Source of the DNA: Diplonema papillatum
Lineage: Eukaryota > Euglenozoa > Diplonemea > Diplonemida > Diplonemidae
Length of the DNA stretch: 64,000 bases
Direction of reading: 5' to 3'
Assembly (NCBI GenBank): GCA_030068145.1
Contig: JAPJBO010000810.1
Coordinates: 40,047 to 104,046, forward strand
Shown: positions 54,950 to 64,000 of the stretch, in pieces
How the letters are laid out: each line of letters opens with the position of its first letter
Position numbering within the stretch: position 1 is the first letter of the stretch
Notes under the pieces: generated by a model
Told to the model about the DNA's origin: nothing
The model's input: only the letters and a program-made list of their open reading frames with translations
Databases searched by the model: none
Program-made: the position numbers and the translations under genes

Positions 54950-55325
54950 GGGGGGCCTTCACGTGGCGACACTGTTGGTTGATCGCACCTTAATTGAGTC
55001 GCAGTCGCCGATCCCCCAACCGCCAGCATCATGTACTTGATGCGACGCGGAACAAGTGCTGCCAGCACCGCCCGGCGAATAGAGGGCCACAAAAGTGGCA
55101 AATCGACCGGTCGAGGGGTGCTTAGCAGCCAATGGCCTGATGGCTCGTGTTGTAGCCGTGTTGTGTATAAGGCTTCGTGGGGGCCTGGTCAACCACATCC
55201 GATGACCGTATGCGCAAACCTTTCTCGACAGCGATTGGACAGTCGGGATTGCCGGGGGCGGGTCTCCATGAAGAAGAGAAAGGTAAAGCAAGACCTGCCC
55301 CTGCTGTCTCCGGCTGCTTCGGCAG
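54950..55325. repeat. Dispersed repeat, copy 2 (partner of 221-652)
   Basis: Same order and orientation as copy 1, from GGCCTTCACGTGGCGACACT through CTGTCTCCGGCTGCTTCGG. A TACTAC run follows directly at 55332-55350. Confidence 0.82.
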
Positions 55326-55512
55326 ACGACACATACTACTACTACTACTACTGTTCCCAGCCCTCGCCCCCTCTGAAGCAAACGTCCCGTCTTTTCCTCT
55401 CGCATCCTTCGCACGCCAGTGTGCTCATGGCAGATTGCTCGTCGTACATGGCGCACGGCACGAGATAATTGGCTTCCCTTCGAATACCCGTCCCCTCTTG
55501 GATTGCATACGC

Positions 55513-55513
55513 A

Positions 55514-55559
<46 letters not shown>

Positions 55560-55577
55560 ACACACTCACACACACAC
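55513..55577. repeat. CA/AC microsatellite
   Basis: About 22 uninterrupted AC units followed by shorter AC blocks. Confidence 0.96.
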
Positions 55578-55924
55578 GAATGACAAGCTTCTTGCCAATA
55601 AGAGCACACGTGCCGCTCGACGACCACTGTGCTCGTGCAGGGTAAGCGGATTAGCAAAGAAGGCGCGAAGTTGAGCGACACTGGGGGCTCAAACAAAAGA
55701 GCCCCCCTCCCTGCTGTAGAATGCGGGAAGAAAAGGTATTCAACCACGCGCTCCCCCCCCCTCCCGAAGTTTTTGTCTCAAAAGAAAAAGCCTTCGTCGC
55801 TCACCGCCAGTTTTCCGTTCTTTTTTTTTTTTTTGCGTTTGCAAGCCCGCCGCACGCGCCCAGTACAGAGCCGTCGTCGCGCAGACGAGCAGTTAAGTGG
55901 CCCGCGTCGCAGGTGATGCATGAC

Positions 55925-56165
55925 GAAGGGGAAGCGCGAAGAGAGCAGCCCAGGCGACCAAGAGATGGAGGGGGACGCGACCCAAAGACCCGGGGGCTAA
56001 GTGGCCTGGAACTAGTGCGATGAACCTTCCTTCGGGCCATGACGAAGGGGGAGCGCGAAGCGAGCAGCCCAGGCGACCAAGAGATGGAGGGGGACGCGAC
56101 CCAAAGACCCGGGGGCTAAGTGGCCTGGAACTAGTGTGATGAACCTTCCTTCGGAGGGGCTCACG
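55925..56165. repeat. Two tandem copies of a 111-bp unit; inverted relative at 52.66-52.76 kb
   Basis: Each unit carries GACGAAGGGG(A)AGCGCGAA, GCAGCCCAGGCGACCAAGAG and AAAGACCCGGGGGCTAAGTG. In reverse complement the text follows 52660-52760 (CCTTCTCTTGGTCGCCTGG there). Confidence 0.85.
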
Positions 56166-56539
56166 CACTCAAAGTTCGACTTTTACGCACGCGCCCCGCG
56201 AAAGGCAGAACAGGAAAGGCAGGCGCGGTCGGTTCGAGAATCGGCAATCGCGGATGAGGCAACGAGTGCAGAGCAGTCCACACGCCGACAAGCGGCCCAG
56301 AGTAACAACAAACCCAGATTTACCTGTGTTTTCGTGTGGGTTACAGCACATTTGCCTCCTTTGATCTTTTGCAGCTGGCAGCCAGTATTTCCTACAAAGC
56401 AGGTGCTTTTACAAAAAAGTGTCGTGGCTCTATTTGTGCGCACAGCCGGAAAAAACACACACCAAAACTGATCTTCCTTCGGGATCGACGGTAACAAAAA
56501 GAACCCCCCCACACCCAAACCCCGAAGGAGAAGGCGAGG

Positions 56540-59500
56540 ATGTGCGCTGTGCTGCGCGCCGCGTGCGCGGCGCTGCTCGTCGCGTCCGCCGGCGGCGCGG
56601 CGGCCGGCGCCGCCGACGAGGTGCCGGACGTGGCCGCGGCGCTGCGCGCGCTCGGGGGCGGGACCAACCCGCTGCTGCTGGGCGTCGCGGCGGGGGAGAA
56701 GGAAGAGCCGCTGGCTCTCGTCCGGCGGCTGCTCGACGACGCGGTCGCGATCGGGGGCGAGCTGCCGTTCCGGGCCGGGTGGGCGGCCGGCGCGCCGGCG
56801 GTGGCGGCGCTCGCGGCGGTCGGCGTGGCGCCCGACGCGGCGCTGGGGTACCGCGTCGTGCTGTTCACGACAGAGACCGACTTCGCGGTGTGGCCCGTCC
56901 AGGACAAGCCGAACGGCGCGGACCTCTACAAGTGGGCGGTGTCCCGCACGGTCCGGTCGCAGTCCGCGAGCTTCCTCACCGACTGCGACGACGGCCTGTT
57001 CAGCACGGCTGTGTTCATGCCGAGCAGGGCCGCGGTCGTGCTGCTGGACACCGACAAGAGGTCGTACGCGGCGGACGTCCTCACAGAGGTCGCCGAGGCC
57101 ATGTCGGACCAGATCCCGAAGGAGATGGTGTTCGTCCGAGCCACAGAGGAACTCGCGCCGGAACGGTTCTCGTCGTACGCCAAGCCCGACGAGACGCTGC
57201 CGAAGATCATGTTCTTTGGCAGGCGAAAGGTTTGATTGCCTTCTTCATTTTTTACAACTTCTATCCTTGGTTGGTGGGGCGACCGGATACTCCCCGGAGA
57301 GATGGTCCCTGCACTCTAACTCGTCTCTCTCTATCCTATCCTAGGCTATAGGCCCCGTGATAAAGGTGATCCAGGACGTGTGCATACACGCACCGGATCC
57401 CAGAACTCCCAGGTAGCTTGTGTAACAAGCGCTCTTTGCAGATACCCCGAATTTGGCACCCCCTCCCGCACCGAAAGGCGAGCGGGGACGAACAAAATGA
57501 CCCAGAATTTTCCGCCTGATCAACCGATGTTCTGCAGCAGCTGAGCTGACTCTCCCAACAGGACGTGATTTCAGGTACTACTGGTGAACAGTGCTGGTCT
57601 GCCTGTCACGGCACCTGCACTGCAGGGCTTTTGCACCCACGTGGCCGAACTTCCGTGAACAGCCAACCATGGGAAAATGGGTCACGCCACACACGAAGGC
57701 AGAAGGGAACCTTCAGATGTAACCTAGAAGGGAACCAGGCGTGGACAACACACTCTCGCTAAGAGGGGCGCCACGATATAAAGGGTCCGCAACACACGCA
57801 CACGCACACAGGGGAAGTACCACCCGGTCACGAACGGCGGCGCACACACGAAGAACGCGCTGATAGCGTGGCTCCAGGATTTGACGGGCTCGGCGCAGAT
57901 CGAGAAGCTGAAGGAGGCAGCGCTGCCGGACCTGACGAGCGAGAATTTCGAGCCTTTCCTGGCGCTGGTCCCGGACGGCGTGTTCGCCGCGTTCCACGCG
58001 CCGTGGTGCGGGCACTGCAAGCGCATGGCGCCGACGTTCCAGCAGCTCGCGGAGAAGCTGCGGAACGAGAAGACGATGAAAACCGTCAGGGTGGACGCCA
58101 CCGCCGAGAAGGCCATCGCCCAGCGGTACAAGGTCGACGGCTTCCCGACTCTCAAGTGGATCTCCCGCCACGGCACCGCGACAGACTACACAGGCGACCG
58201 GTCCCTTGACGACATGCTCCGATTCTGCTACAAGCAGCTCGGGAAGCCGGTGCCCGGCGAGGAACCGACGGACGTCGTCGTGCTGAGTGACGACACGTTC
58301 GACTCGGTTGTGACGAACTCGAAGCAGGGCGTCTTCGTCAAGTTCTTCGCCCCGTGGTGCGGCCACTGCAAGGCGATGGCGCCCGACTGGGACAAGCTCG
58401 GGACGCTGTACAAAGCCGACCCGGACGTCGTCATCGCGAAGTACGACGGCAGCCGGTACACGAAGGCCTCGGCCAACCTCCCCGTGCAAGGGTTCCCGAC
58501 CATCCTCTGGTTCGGGCCCGAGGACAAGGCGCAGCCGTCGCGGTACGGCGGCGCCCGGAGCTTCGACGCGCTGAAGGGGTACGTCGAGTCCCGCAAGAAG
58601 GCGATGGCCACCGCCGGCCCCGCCGGCGCGCCGCCGGCCACGCCGCCGGCTGCGCCGGCCGGCGCCCCGGCGCTGGGGAAGCCCGGCGCCGTCGTCGAGC
58701 TGTCCGCCGCCAACTTCGAGTCGGCGACCGCGGCGCCCGGACGGAGCGCGCTGGTCATGTTCTACGCGCCGTGGTGCGGGCACTGCAAGCGGCTCATGCC
58801 CGACTACGAGAAGTTCGCCGCGTCCGTTGCGGACAAGTTCGACACGTATGCGGGGCACGATTTGCGAACGAGTTTTCCATCCGACTGGCACCTGCCAGCA
58901 CGAAATACGTGGCCCTTTTCTTGCTCTAAGAGAACCCATTTACCAACGGTCACACGGAGACCCTAAAAACCCGGAGTTTCACCAGCGAACTTTGTCTCTA
59001 AAAAAAACTGCACGCTCTTCTCTGTCCGTGGAATGGAACACGAAAACCTTTCCGCCGTGCACAGCGCAACCACGGCACGTCCTTGCAGCGAACATTGAAC
59101 TCAGATTTCTCCCCGGGATTCGAGCCTCTCACGCGGCAAGATTCTTACTACCGATTCGACTGTGTTTGAACACCGCCTGCACAATACAGCTTCCTCGTCG
59201 CCAAATACGATGCGCCGAAGGACCCTGATATCGCGAAGGCTGCCGGCGTGAAGTCTTTCCCGACCATCTTGTATGTTTTGTTTGACACCTCAACCACAAT
59301 ATGTTGTCGACACCAAACAAGTAAAAGAATAGCCCAAAAACTGCGCTTTTCGTTGAATACGCACAAGCGTATTACGGGAAATCGAAGCGAATCGGAACCC
59401 CACAAACCAAACCCCTCACGCAGCTTCTACGGACCGAAGGGCAAAGTGAAGTTCGAAGGCGACCGATCGTTCGACGGACTGGTATGTGGGACTCTTGGGA

Positions 59501-59851
59501 CTGGGAACGAAGCCTTGTCGTGGAGTTGCTTCATAGAAGTACATGACGCGGGGAACATCACTTCGCGAGTCGAGCGCAAGTCTGGAGAGATTTGATATCA
59601 ATAGATTCTTTCATGTGACTCAACTGCTTGGGCGAACCCGACCCGCGTAGTCTAAAACCCTATCACTTTGCGAGTCGAACGCAAGTCTGGAGAGATTTGA
59701 CATCGATAGGCCCTGAGATTACCCCCTCAGATGACACCACTTTATACTTCAACATTCTTTCATGCGACACTCGACTGCTTGGCGATCCAGGCCCGCGTAA
59801 TCTAAAACCCAACCCAAGCAGAATTCCTTCGTCAACGAAAGGCTGAAGTAG
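56540..59851 (+). CDS. Protein disulfide isomerase with three CGHC domains (PDIA5/PDIR-like layout)
   Basis: Exons 56540-57229, 57812-58845, 59188-59268, 59424-59481 and 59822-59851 keep phase and give 630 residues. A signal peptide (MCAVLRAACAALLVASAGGA) leads into a thioredoxin-like region without CxxC (about 30-250), then three thioredoxin domains with APWCGHCK at Cys296, Cys413 and Cys552. An Ala/Pro linker separates the second and third. The third domain is completed by exons 3-5: FLVAKYDAPKDPDIAKAAGV, FYGPKGKVKFEGDRSFDGL and NSFVNERLK. An inactive first domain plus three active ones is the layout of animal PDIA5. It should form and reshuffle disulfides in the ER. The C-terminus is NERLK, with no KDEL-type signal. 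Confidence 0.9.
58908..59005 (+). repeat. Intron-associated repeat, copy in PDI intron 2
   Basis: It matches 27045-27140 in the kinesin gene: CTTTTCTTGCTCTAAGAGAA, ACGGTCACACGGAGACCCTA and GCGAACTTT followed by CTCTAAAAA. Orientation relative to transcription is the same in both genes. Confidence 0.7.
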
Positions 59852-61300
59852 GCACACAACCTGCGCAAGTCGTCTGCGGATGGACCCCGGCCCCAGGCAG
59901 GGCCGCCCGGCGATGCAGGCGGGCGACGCCGCCCGCCACCGAGCTGCTGCCGAAACCACCAGCGGAGGAGGGAAAAGTAAAAATATGATCCGAACCGCTT
60001 CTTCTGCCCGACGGGGGTCCTTCACTGCGATCATTCTGCGGGGAAGACTGGCAATTTCTTGTGAAGCAGTTGCGCAAGGCTCGGCGTTATGTCTGCACAG
60101 CAAGTCGAGGGAAGGGGCTTGAAAGTGTCAGCGGGGTAAACAAAGGCCCCCGTTGCCTCCAGCCCGACTTTGTGCAGTGACGCGAGAGGTGTTCGTTCTT
60201 ATCCAACGGTGAAAGTGAAAGCAAAACATGGGAAAGGCCAGAAGGTCGTTGTCACCCGCAGAACACGTCCTTTCGTACTTGGTGGTGATGCTGTTCGTGA
60301 CCCAAACCGGCATCATCAGACTAGGGTCAGGCCAGGGGTCGTGCGTCTTTGGCCTGGCTTCACCTGCCTTCAATCTGACGCAAGCCGAGTCGGACGGGCC
60401 TTTCCGAGGATCGGAGACTCGTCAAGCCAGGGTCCGTACCAGAACTCCCGTCTGAATCAGACCGATTCATGAGTCTCTCTCTCTCGCTCTCTTCTTTTCT
60501 TTGGCGCGGCCCCGCGCACCCAAACACACAACACTGCCGGTGGTAGGCCCAGCGATGGCACAGCTGCAGAGTCCTGTGACCAGACACGGGGTTGATCCTA
60601 ACCACCCGCACGCCCCCTCCCCCGCGGCGCGTGGTGAACCAACAACGTGACCACATGCCCTTTGTAACCCGTGTGTCCTTTCTACTACCTAGTGCGCCAA
60701 TTCACCCCCTGCCCGATCGAACGTTGTCGAGCCTTGTAGTTTTGGGTTAGAATGCAAACAATCCGCGGCGTTAGTCTGCATCGAGTTTCGTAGTTTGGGT
60801 CAGAATGCAAAGAATCTGTGGCGATAATCTGCATCGCCGACGGCGTGGTTATCTCTTCGCACGTGTTGTGTCATGTTTTCGCCTTTTTAGCTCGTCTCGA
60901 TCATCGAGTTTCGTAGAGTGTAATCACCGCGTAATCGAGGGGGGGGTAGGTGAATTGGCTCACGCGTGGTATACCTAACTTCTGTTTGTTTTCGGTGGCT
61001 CACGTGGCCGGTGACGCGACGCATGGTGTTCCATCCCTTTGTCCCTTGTCTCAGTACATAGTCCCGGGTTTCGCCAGCCGGATGCGCAACCGCATGCAAA
61101 GGGGAGCACGGCTTAAAGGCAAGCTGCAAAAGCGTTCAGCCCAGGTCGATGGGCAGTGTGAAAGACGTGCGAAAAATGGCTGGCAAAAGCTGAGCTGGAG
61201 GGGAAAGTGAAAGAACAACTGCGTGGTTTTCGCTTGGTCTTCCTCATGGCGACAATATGTATACAACTATCTTGCCATCCCAAGAAGTCAGCATGACCAT
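59852..61300. other. Intergenic, no supported gene
   Basis: No recognisable gene. A 60-bp unit is duplicated at about 60735-60850 (TTTGGGTTAGAATGCAAACA against TTTGGGTCAGAATGCAAAGA, each followed by TCTGCATCG). Confidence 0.5.
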
Positions 61301-62200
61301 CTACCGGTTTTCTTCGTCCTCCTCGCTGACTAAGGCCTGGTCGTACTCCAGACGCCTGGTGGTTTCTTCGGCGTACAGGTTCTCCCAACAAGAGGCCTGC
61401 GTGTTGTTGGAAGTTTTTGGTGCGCCATGCGAAGGAGCGACGGGACTACGTTGTGAGGCCGGTCCACAACGCAGGCGTTGCATCCCGCAACGCGTATGGC
61501 AGCGCTGTCCTGTAGCAAGGCCAAAGCCGGGTTGCAGCTCATCCTGAACCGGGGACGACGTGGGCGTCTCGCCAGGATTCGGAACGAAGCCTTCCTCCCA
61601 CGAAATGTTGGCCAACTCAAGGATGAGGGCCCTGGCACCGTCGGTGAGTCGGCGGAGGAACTCACTGCAAAGCCCGTCAGGGTCGAGCGAAGTCTTCGGG
61701 TCGAGGTTGTTGAGGGCCCGATCAAGCTCGTCGGCGGTGGTTGGATGGTTCTTTAGCGGGGAACCACGGCGGCGGTTTTGTAGCTGTCGAACCGCCGCAC
61801 ACCCGTTTGAGGTGATCCCCAAAAAGCTCCGTCTTCCCGTCTGCGGCAACATAATACGAGTGACCGAGCCGGATGGGGGGTATGTTGTTTTGCTGAGTAC
61901 GACCGTCGATCTTCTACCTGAGCGACGGGAAGAGGCCGGCTTCGAACCTCTATCTCCCCCAGCGGAAGGTCGATGGGGAGGGGCGTGCCGCGGCCGCGGA
62001 TCACCCGATGCCAGGACCTGGGTTGAGCCCAGGCTTTTTCCAGGACATCTCCGAGTCGTGCGCCGAGGCCAGCCGCGACACACAGTGCCGCTTCCCGTCG
62101 GCACCGGTCATGAAGATGGTGGCGTGGCGTTTGTTCTACCAGAGCCTTCGCCCATTCGCCCAAAAACCAGCGCCAGACTACATCGTACCTTTTTGTCTCG
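61301..62200 (-). mobile_element. LINE reverse transcriptase fragment
   Basis: The minus strand encodes a typical start of a non-LTR reverse transcriptase: TADELDRALNNLDPKTSLDP, then DGLCSEFLRRLTDGARALIL and ELANISWEEGFVP, matching the LINE pattern EL-x-x-AL...P-x-x-DGL-x-x-EFL...L-x-N-x-SW-x-x-G-x-VP. Upstream in another frame is VVWRWFLGEWAKALVEQ, probably the linker before the RT. The catalytic FxDD-bearing part is missing, and the frames are shifted between pieces. A decayed, truncated copy. Confidence 0.7.
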
Positions 62201-62203
62201 CTC

Positions 62204-62305
62204 TTTTTTTTTTTTTTTTTTGGAGCGCGGGACACTGTACTAGCCATGTTGGTACAGCGGGGCTGCCGGTATCCGCGGGGCTGCCGGTATTTTTTTTTTT
62301 TTTTT
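62204..62305 (-). repeat. Two poly(A) tracts with SINE-like 3' ends (minus strand)
   Basis: On the minus strand GTACAGTGTCCCGCGCTCC runs into 18 A (62204-62221). A second A run (about 62290-62305) precedes a duplicated CCGGCAGCCCCGC word. The first tail motif recurs at 50262-50303. Confidence 0.65.
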
Positions 62306-62409
62306 GTCGTACAAGATCGAAGATCTTCGAAGACTACCAGTATTCCAACGAGAACTAACACTTGGTACCCGGGGTAACAAGGTTATTGCGCCGTCGCTAT
62401 CCCGAGAAA

Positions 62410-63346
62410 AAACACCGTAATCTACCCCTCGCTTGCCCACCCACCCTTGCCCATGTTTCTTGAGCGGGTGGCTGTTCTGGGCGGACGGAATCCTCTGGGA
62501 GTGTCGAGGAGGCGGAAAAACTTTCCGGAGATTCTGATCGGGGGTCGAGGAACCTTTTTACCTGCACGTTGGTGATCGTGCCTAACACTGGGATGTAGTG
62601 TACTTGGGCAATCTAGCCGAGCAATATGAGGGCCTGTTTCGCCTACCGTTTGGGTGTGGAACTTATTCCTCTCATCGATTGTAAAAAGGCGGATTTGCAC
62701 TTTTTTGAGTTGTGTGAAGGCTACGAGGGACAGGTAGTCACCCCAGCTGTAGTTCTCACGCAGCTTTTCGATGTATTGGGAAGTGTCCAACTCAGGCAGG
62801 AAGGCTCGTAGGTCGTCTCTGTGTGCATCCCAGCAATCTGCCAGTTCGTTGCGGAGGACCATTTTGTCTCCTTGTTCATAAGTCAAGCTCAAAAACAGGC
62901 AGTGTCCGTTACCGGCTACGGTTCGCGGCTGCAGTCCTATCTGTCTAAGTCTCGACGTCGGCAACGGAACGCTGCTGGCGGCGCATGCGCGGCGACTGCC
63001 AGCTCGAATGCCGGCGGCCGTTGCTGTTGCAGTTGTTGTTGTTGCCGTCGTCGTCGTCGGGCTTGCCTTCGCTTTTGTGCCGCGGCGACCGCCTCGGCGG
63101 CGCATCCTCCGCGAACTCTTCAAGCGCGCTCAGGAGCTCGCCCGAGTCGCCGGGCGCCAGCTCGCGCTGCGACAGCGACAAGAACTCTTCTTCGACCATC
63201 GGCGTCCCCGCCTCGTCGACGCAGCTCACGCCCACTTCGTGGCAGCTGTCCACGAACGACACCCGCGGCCTCGTCCCCGTCTCGTCGCTGCCGCGGTCCA
63301 ATCGCCTGCATGTGTTGGGTGTGCGCGGCATGGAAACTGGAACCAC
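62410..63346 (-). pseudogene. OTU-type cysteine protease, broken or with unresolved introns
   Basis: The minus strand has an acidic N-terminal piece (63346-62945, with MVEEEFLSLSQRELAPGDSG) and, in another frame, an OTU core (about 62952-62608): VAGNGHCLFLSLTYEQ gives the catalytic Cys, then LRNELADCW and YIEKLRENYSWGDYLSLVAF. The matching His motif (QVHYIPVLGTITN) lies in a third frame just after. The usual Asp of the GDGNC motif is Asn here. Two frame changes mean decay or missed introns. OTU enzymes cleave ubiquitin or are carried by some retroelements. The LINE fragment lies just downstream on the same strand, so it may be part of that element. Confidence 0.6.
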
Positions 63347-63451
63347 AAGCCAAAACCTGCACTGTTGCGCGGTTGAGGGATATAGAACTGCGTTGGAATA
63401 CAGTTGTTTCGGTTGAAGTTGCTTGTGGCGTGCGTGCTTTGGAACAACTGT

Positions 63452-64000
63452 GTCCCCCCCTGTTAAGTTACCCCCCCCTGTTAAGTTACCCCCCCCTGTT
63501 AAGTTACCCCCCTGTTAAGTTACCCCCCCCTGTTAAGTTACCCCCCCCTGTTAAGTTACCCCCCCTGTTAAGTTACCCCCCCCTGTTAAGTTACCCCCCC
63601 TGTTAAGTTACCCCCCCCTGTTAAGTTACCCCCCCTGTTAAGTTACCCCCCCCTGTTAAGTTACCCCCCCTGTTAAGTTACCCCCCCCTGTTAAGTTACC
63701 CCCCCCTGTTAAGTTACCCCCCTGTTAAGTTACCCCCCCCTGTTAAGTTACCCCCCTGTTAAGTTACCCCCCCCTGTTAAGTTACCCCCCCTGTTAAGTT
63801 ACCCCCCCCTGTTAAGTTACCCCCCCTGTTAAGTTACCCCCCCCTGTTAAGTTACCCCCCCTGTTAAGTTACCCCCCCCTGTTAAGTTACCCCCCCTGTT
63901 AAGTTACCCCCCCCTGTTAAGTTACCCCCCTGTTAAGTTACCCCCCCCTGTTAAGTTACCCCCCCCTGTTAAGTTACCCCCCCTGTTAAGTTACCCCCCC
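63452..64000. repeat. 17-18 bp C-rich minisatellite reaching the window edge
   Basis: About 32 copies of TGTTAAGTTA followed by 6-8 C. The C-run length alternates (8, 7, 8, 7 in one stretch, 8, 6, 8, 6 in another), so a 34-35 bp higher-order unit seems to have been amplified. Confidence 0.96.

Larger units (their letters stand above)
54265..56539. other. Intergenic with dispersed repeats
   Basis: It holds the second copy of the 400-bp repeat (54950-55325), a CA microsatellite, and two tandem copies of a 111-bp unit at 55925-56165. Open frames here follow the repeats and are not supported as genes. Confidence 0.55.

Noticed and set aside
54959-55747. A 262-residue minus-strand frame across the second dispersed repeat
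   Set aside because: It runs through a CA microsatellite (Cys-Val repeats) and a repeat whose other copy does not keep the frame.

Overview
The window is nuclear DNA from a eukaryotic microbe. GT-AG introns interrupt GC-rich coding exons, and the DNA between genes is lower in GC and rich in repeats. The gene set (a flagellar kinesin-9, a splicing regulator, a PDI, a class I haem peroxidase) and a possible signal-plus-AF motif on the peroxidase suggest a flagellated, GC-rich microalga or related protist, perhaps a haptophyte or stramenopile. I cannot fix the lineage. Everything here was read by eye; no alignment or search was run.

Layout. 1-5.4 kb is repeat-rich, with a possible minus-strand coiled-coil exon near 5 kb. 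5.5-7.4 kb holds a two-exon NSRP1-like gene, followed by tandem repeats, a decayed 5' fragment of 18S rRNA (8.8 kb) and a decayed pogo-like transposon (9.26-10.85 kb). 11.07-13.49 kb is a two-exon gene of unknown function with a presequence. 16.32-19.95 kb is a single-exon multipass membrane protein. 21.1-22.7 kb is a coiled-coil protein.

23.95-51.85 kb is one kinesin-9 gene of six exons. Exon phases agree throughout and give a 721-residue protein. Its fourth intron is 22.3 kb long and is filled with nested DNA transposons. 53.3-54.3 kb encodes a cytochrome c peroxidase-like enzyme. 56.5-59.85 kb is a five-exon PDI with three CGHC domains. 61.3-63.3 kb holds minus-strand remains of a LINE reverse transcriptase and an OTU protease. 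63.45-64 kb is a C-rich minisatellite running off the window.

The most unusual content is the transposon nest in the kinesin intron. At least six element families end in inverted arrays of 29-31 bp tandem repeats. Each family has its own repeat, but all share a CCATT start and most share a run like AACTTTTTG. Four insertions (A, C, D, I) are flanked by 9-bp target duplications, and several can be checked against an uninterrupted copy of the same site inside the window. A second group (E2, K) has compact inverted repeats and 7-bp duplications, both of the same heptamer. Some interior sequence is shared between the two groups, so termini and cargo seem to have been exchanged.
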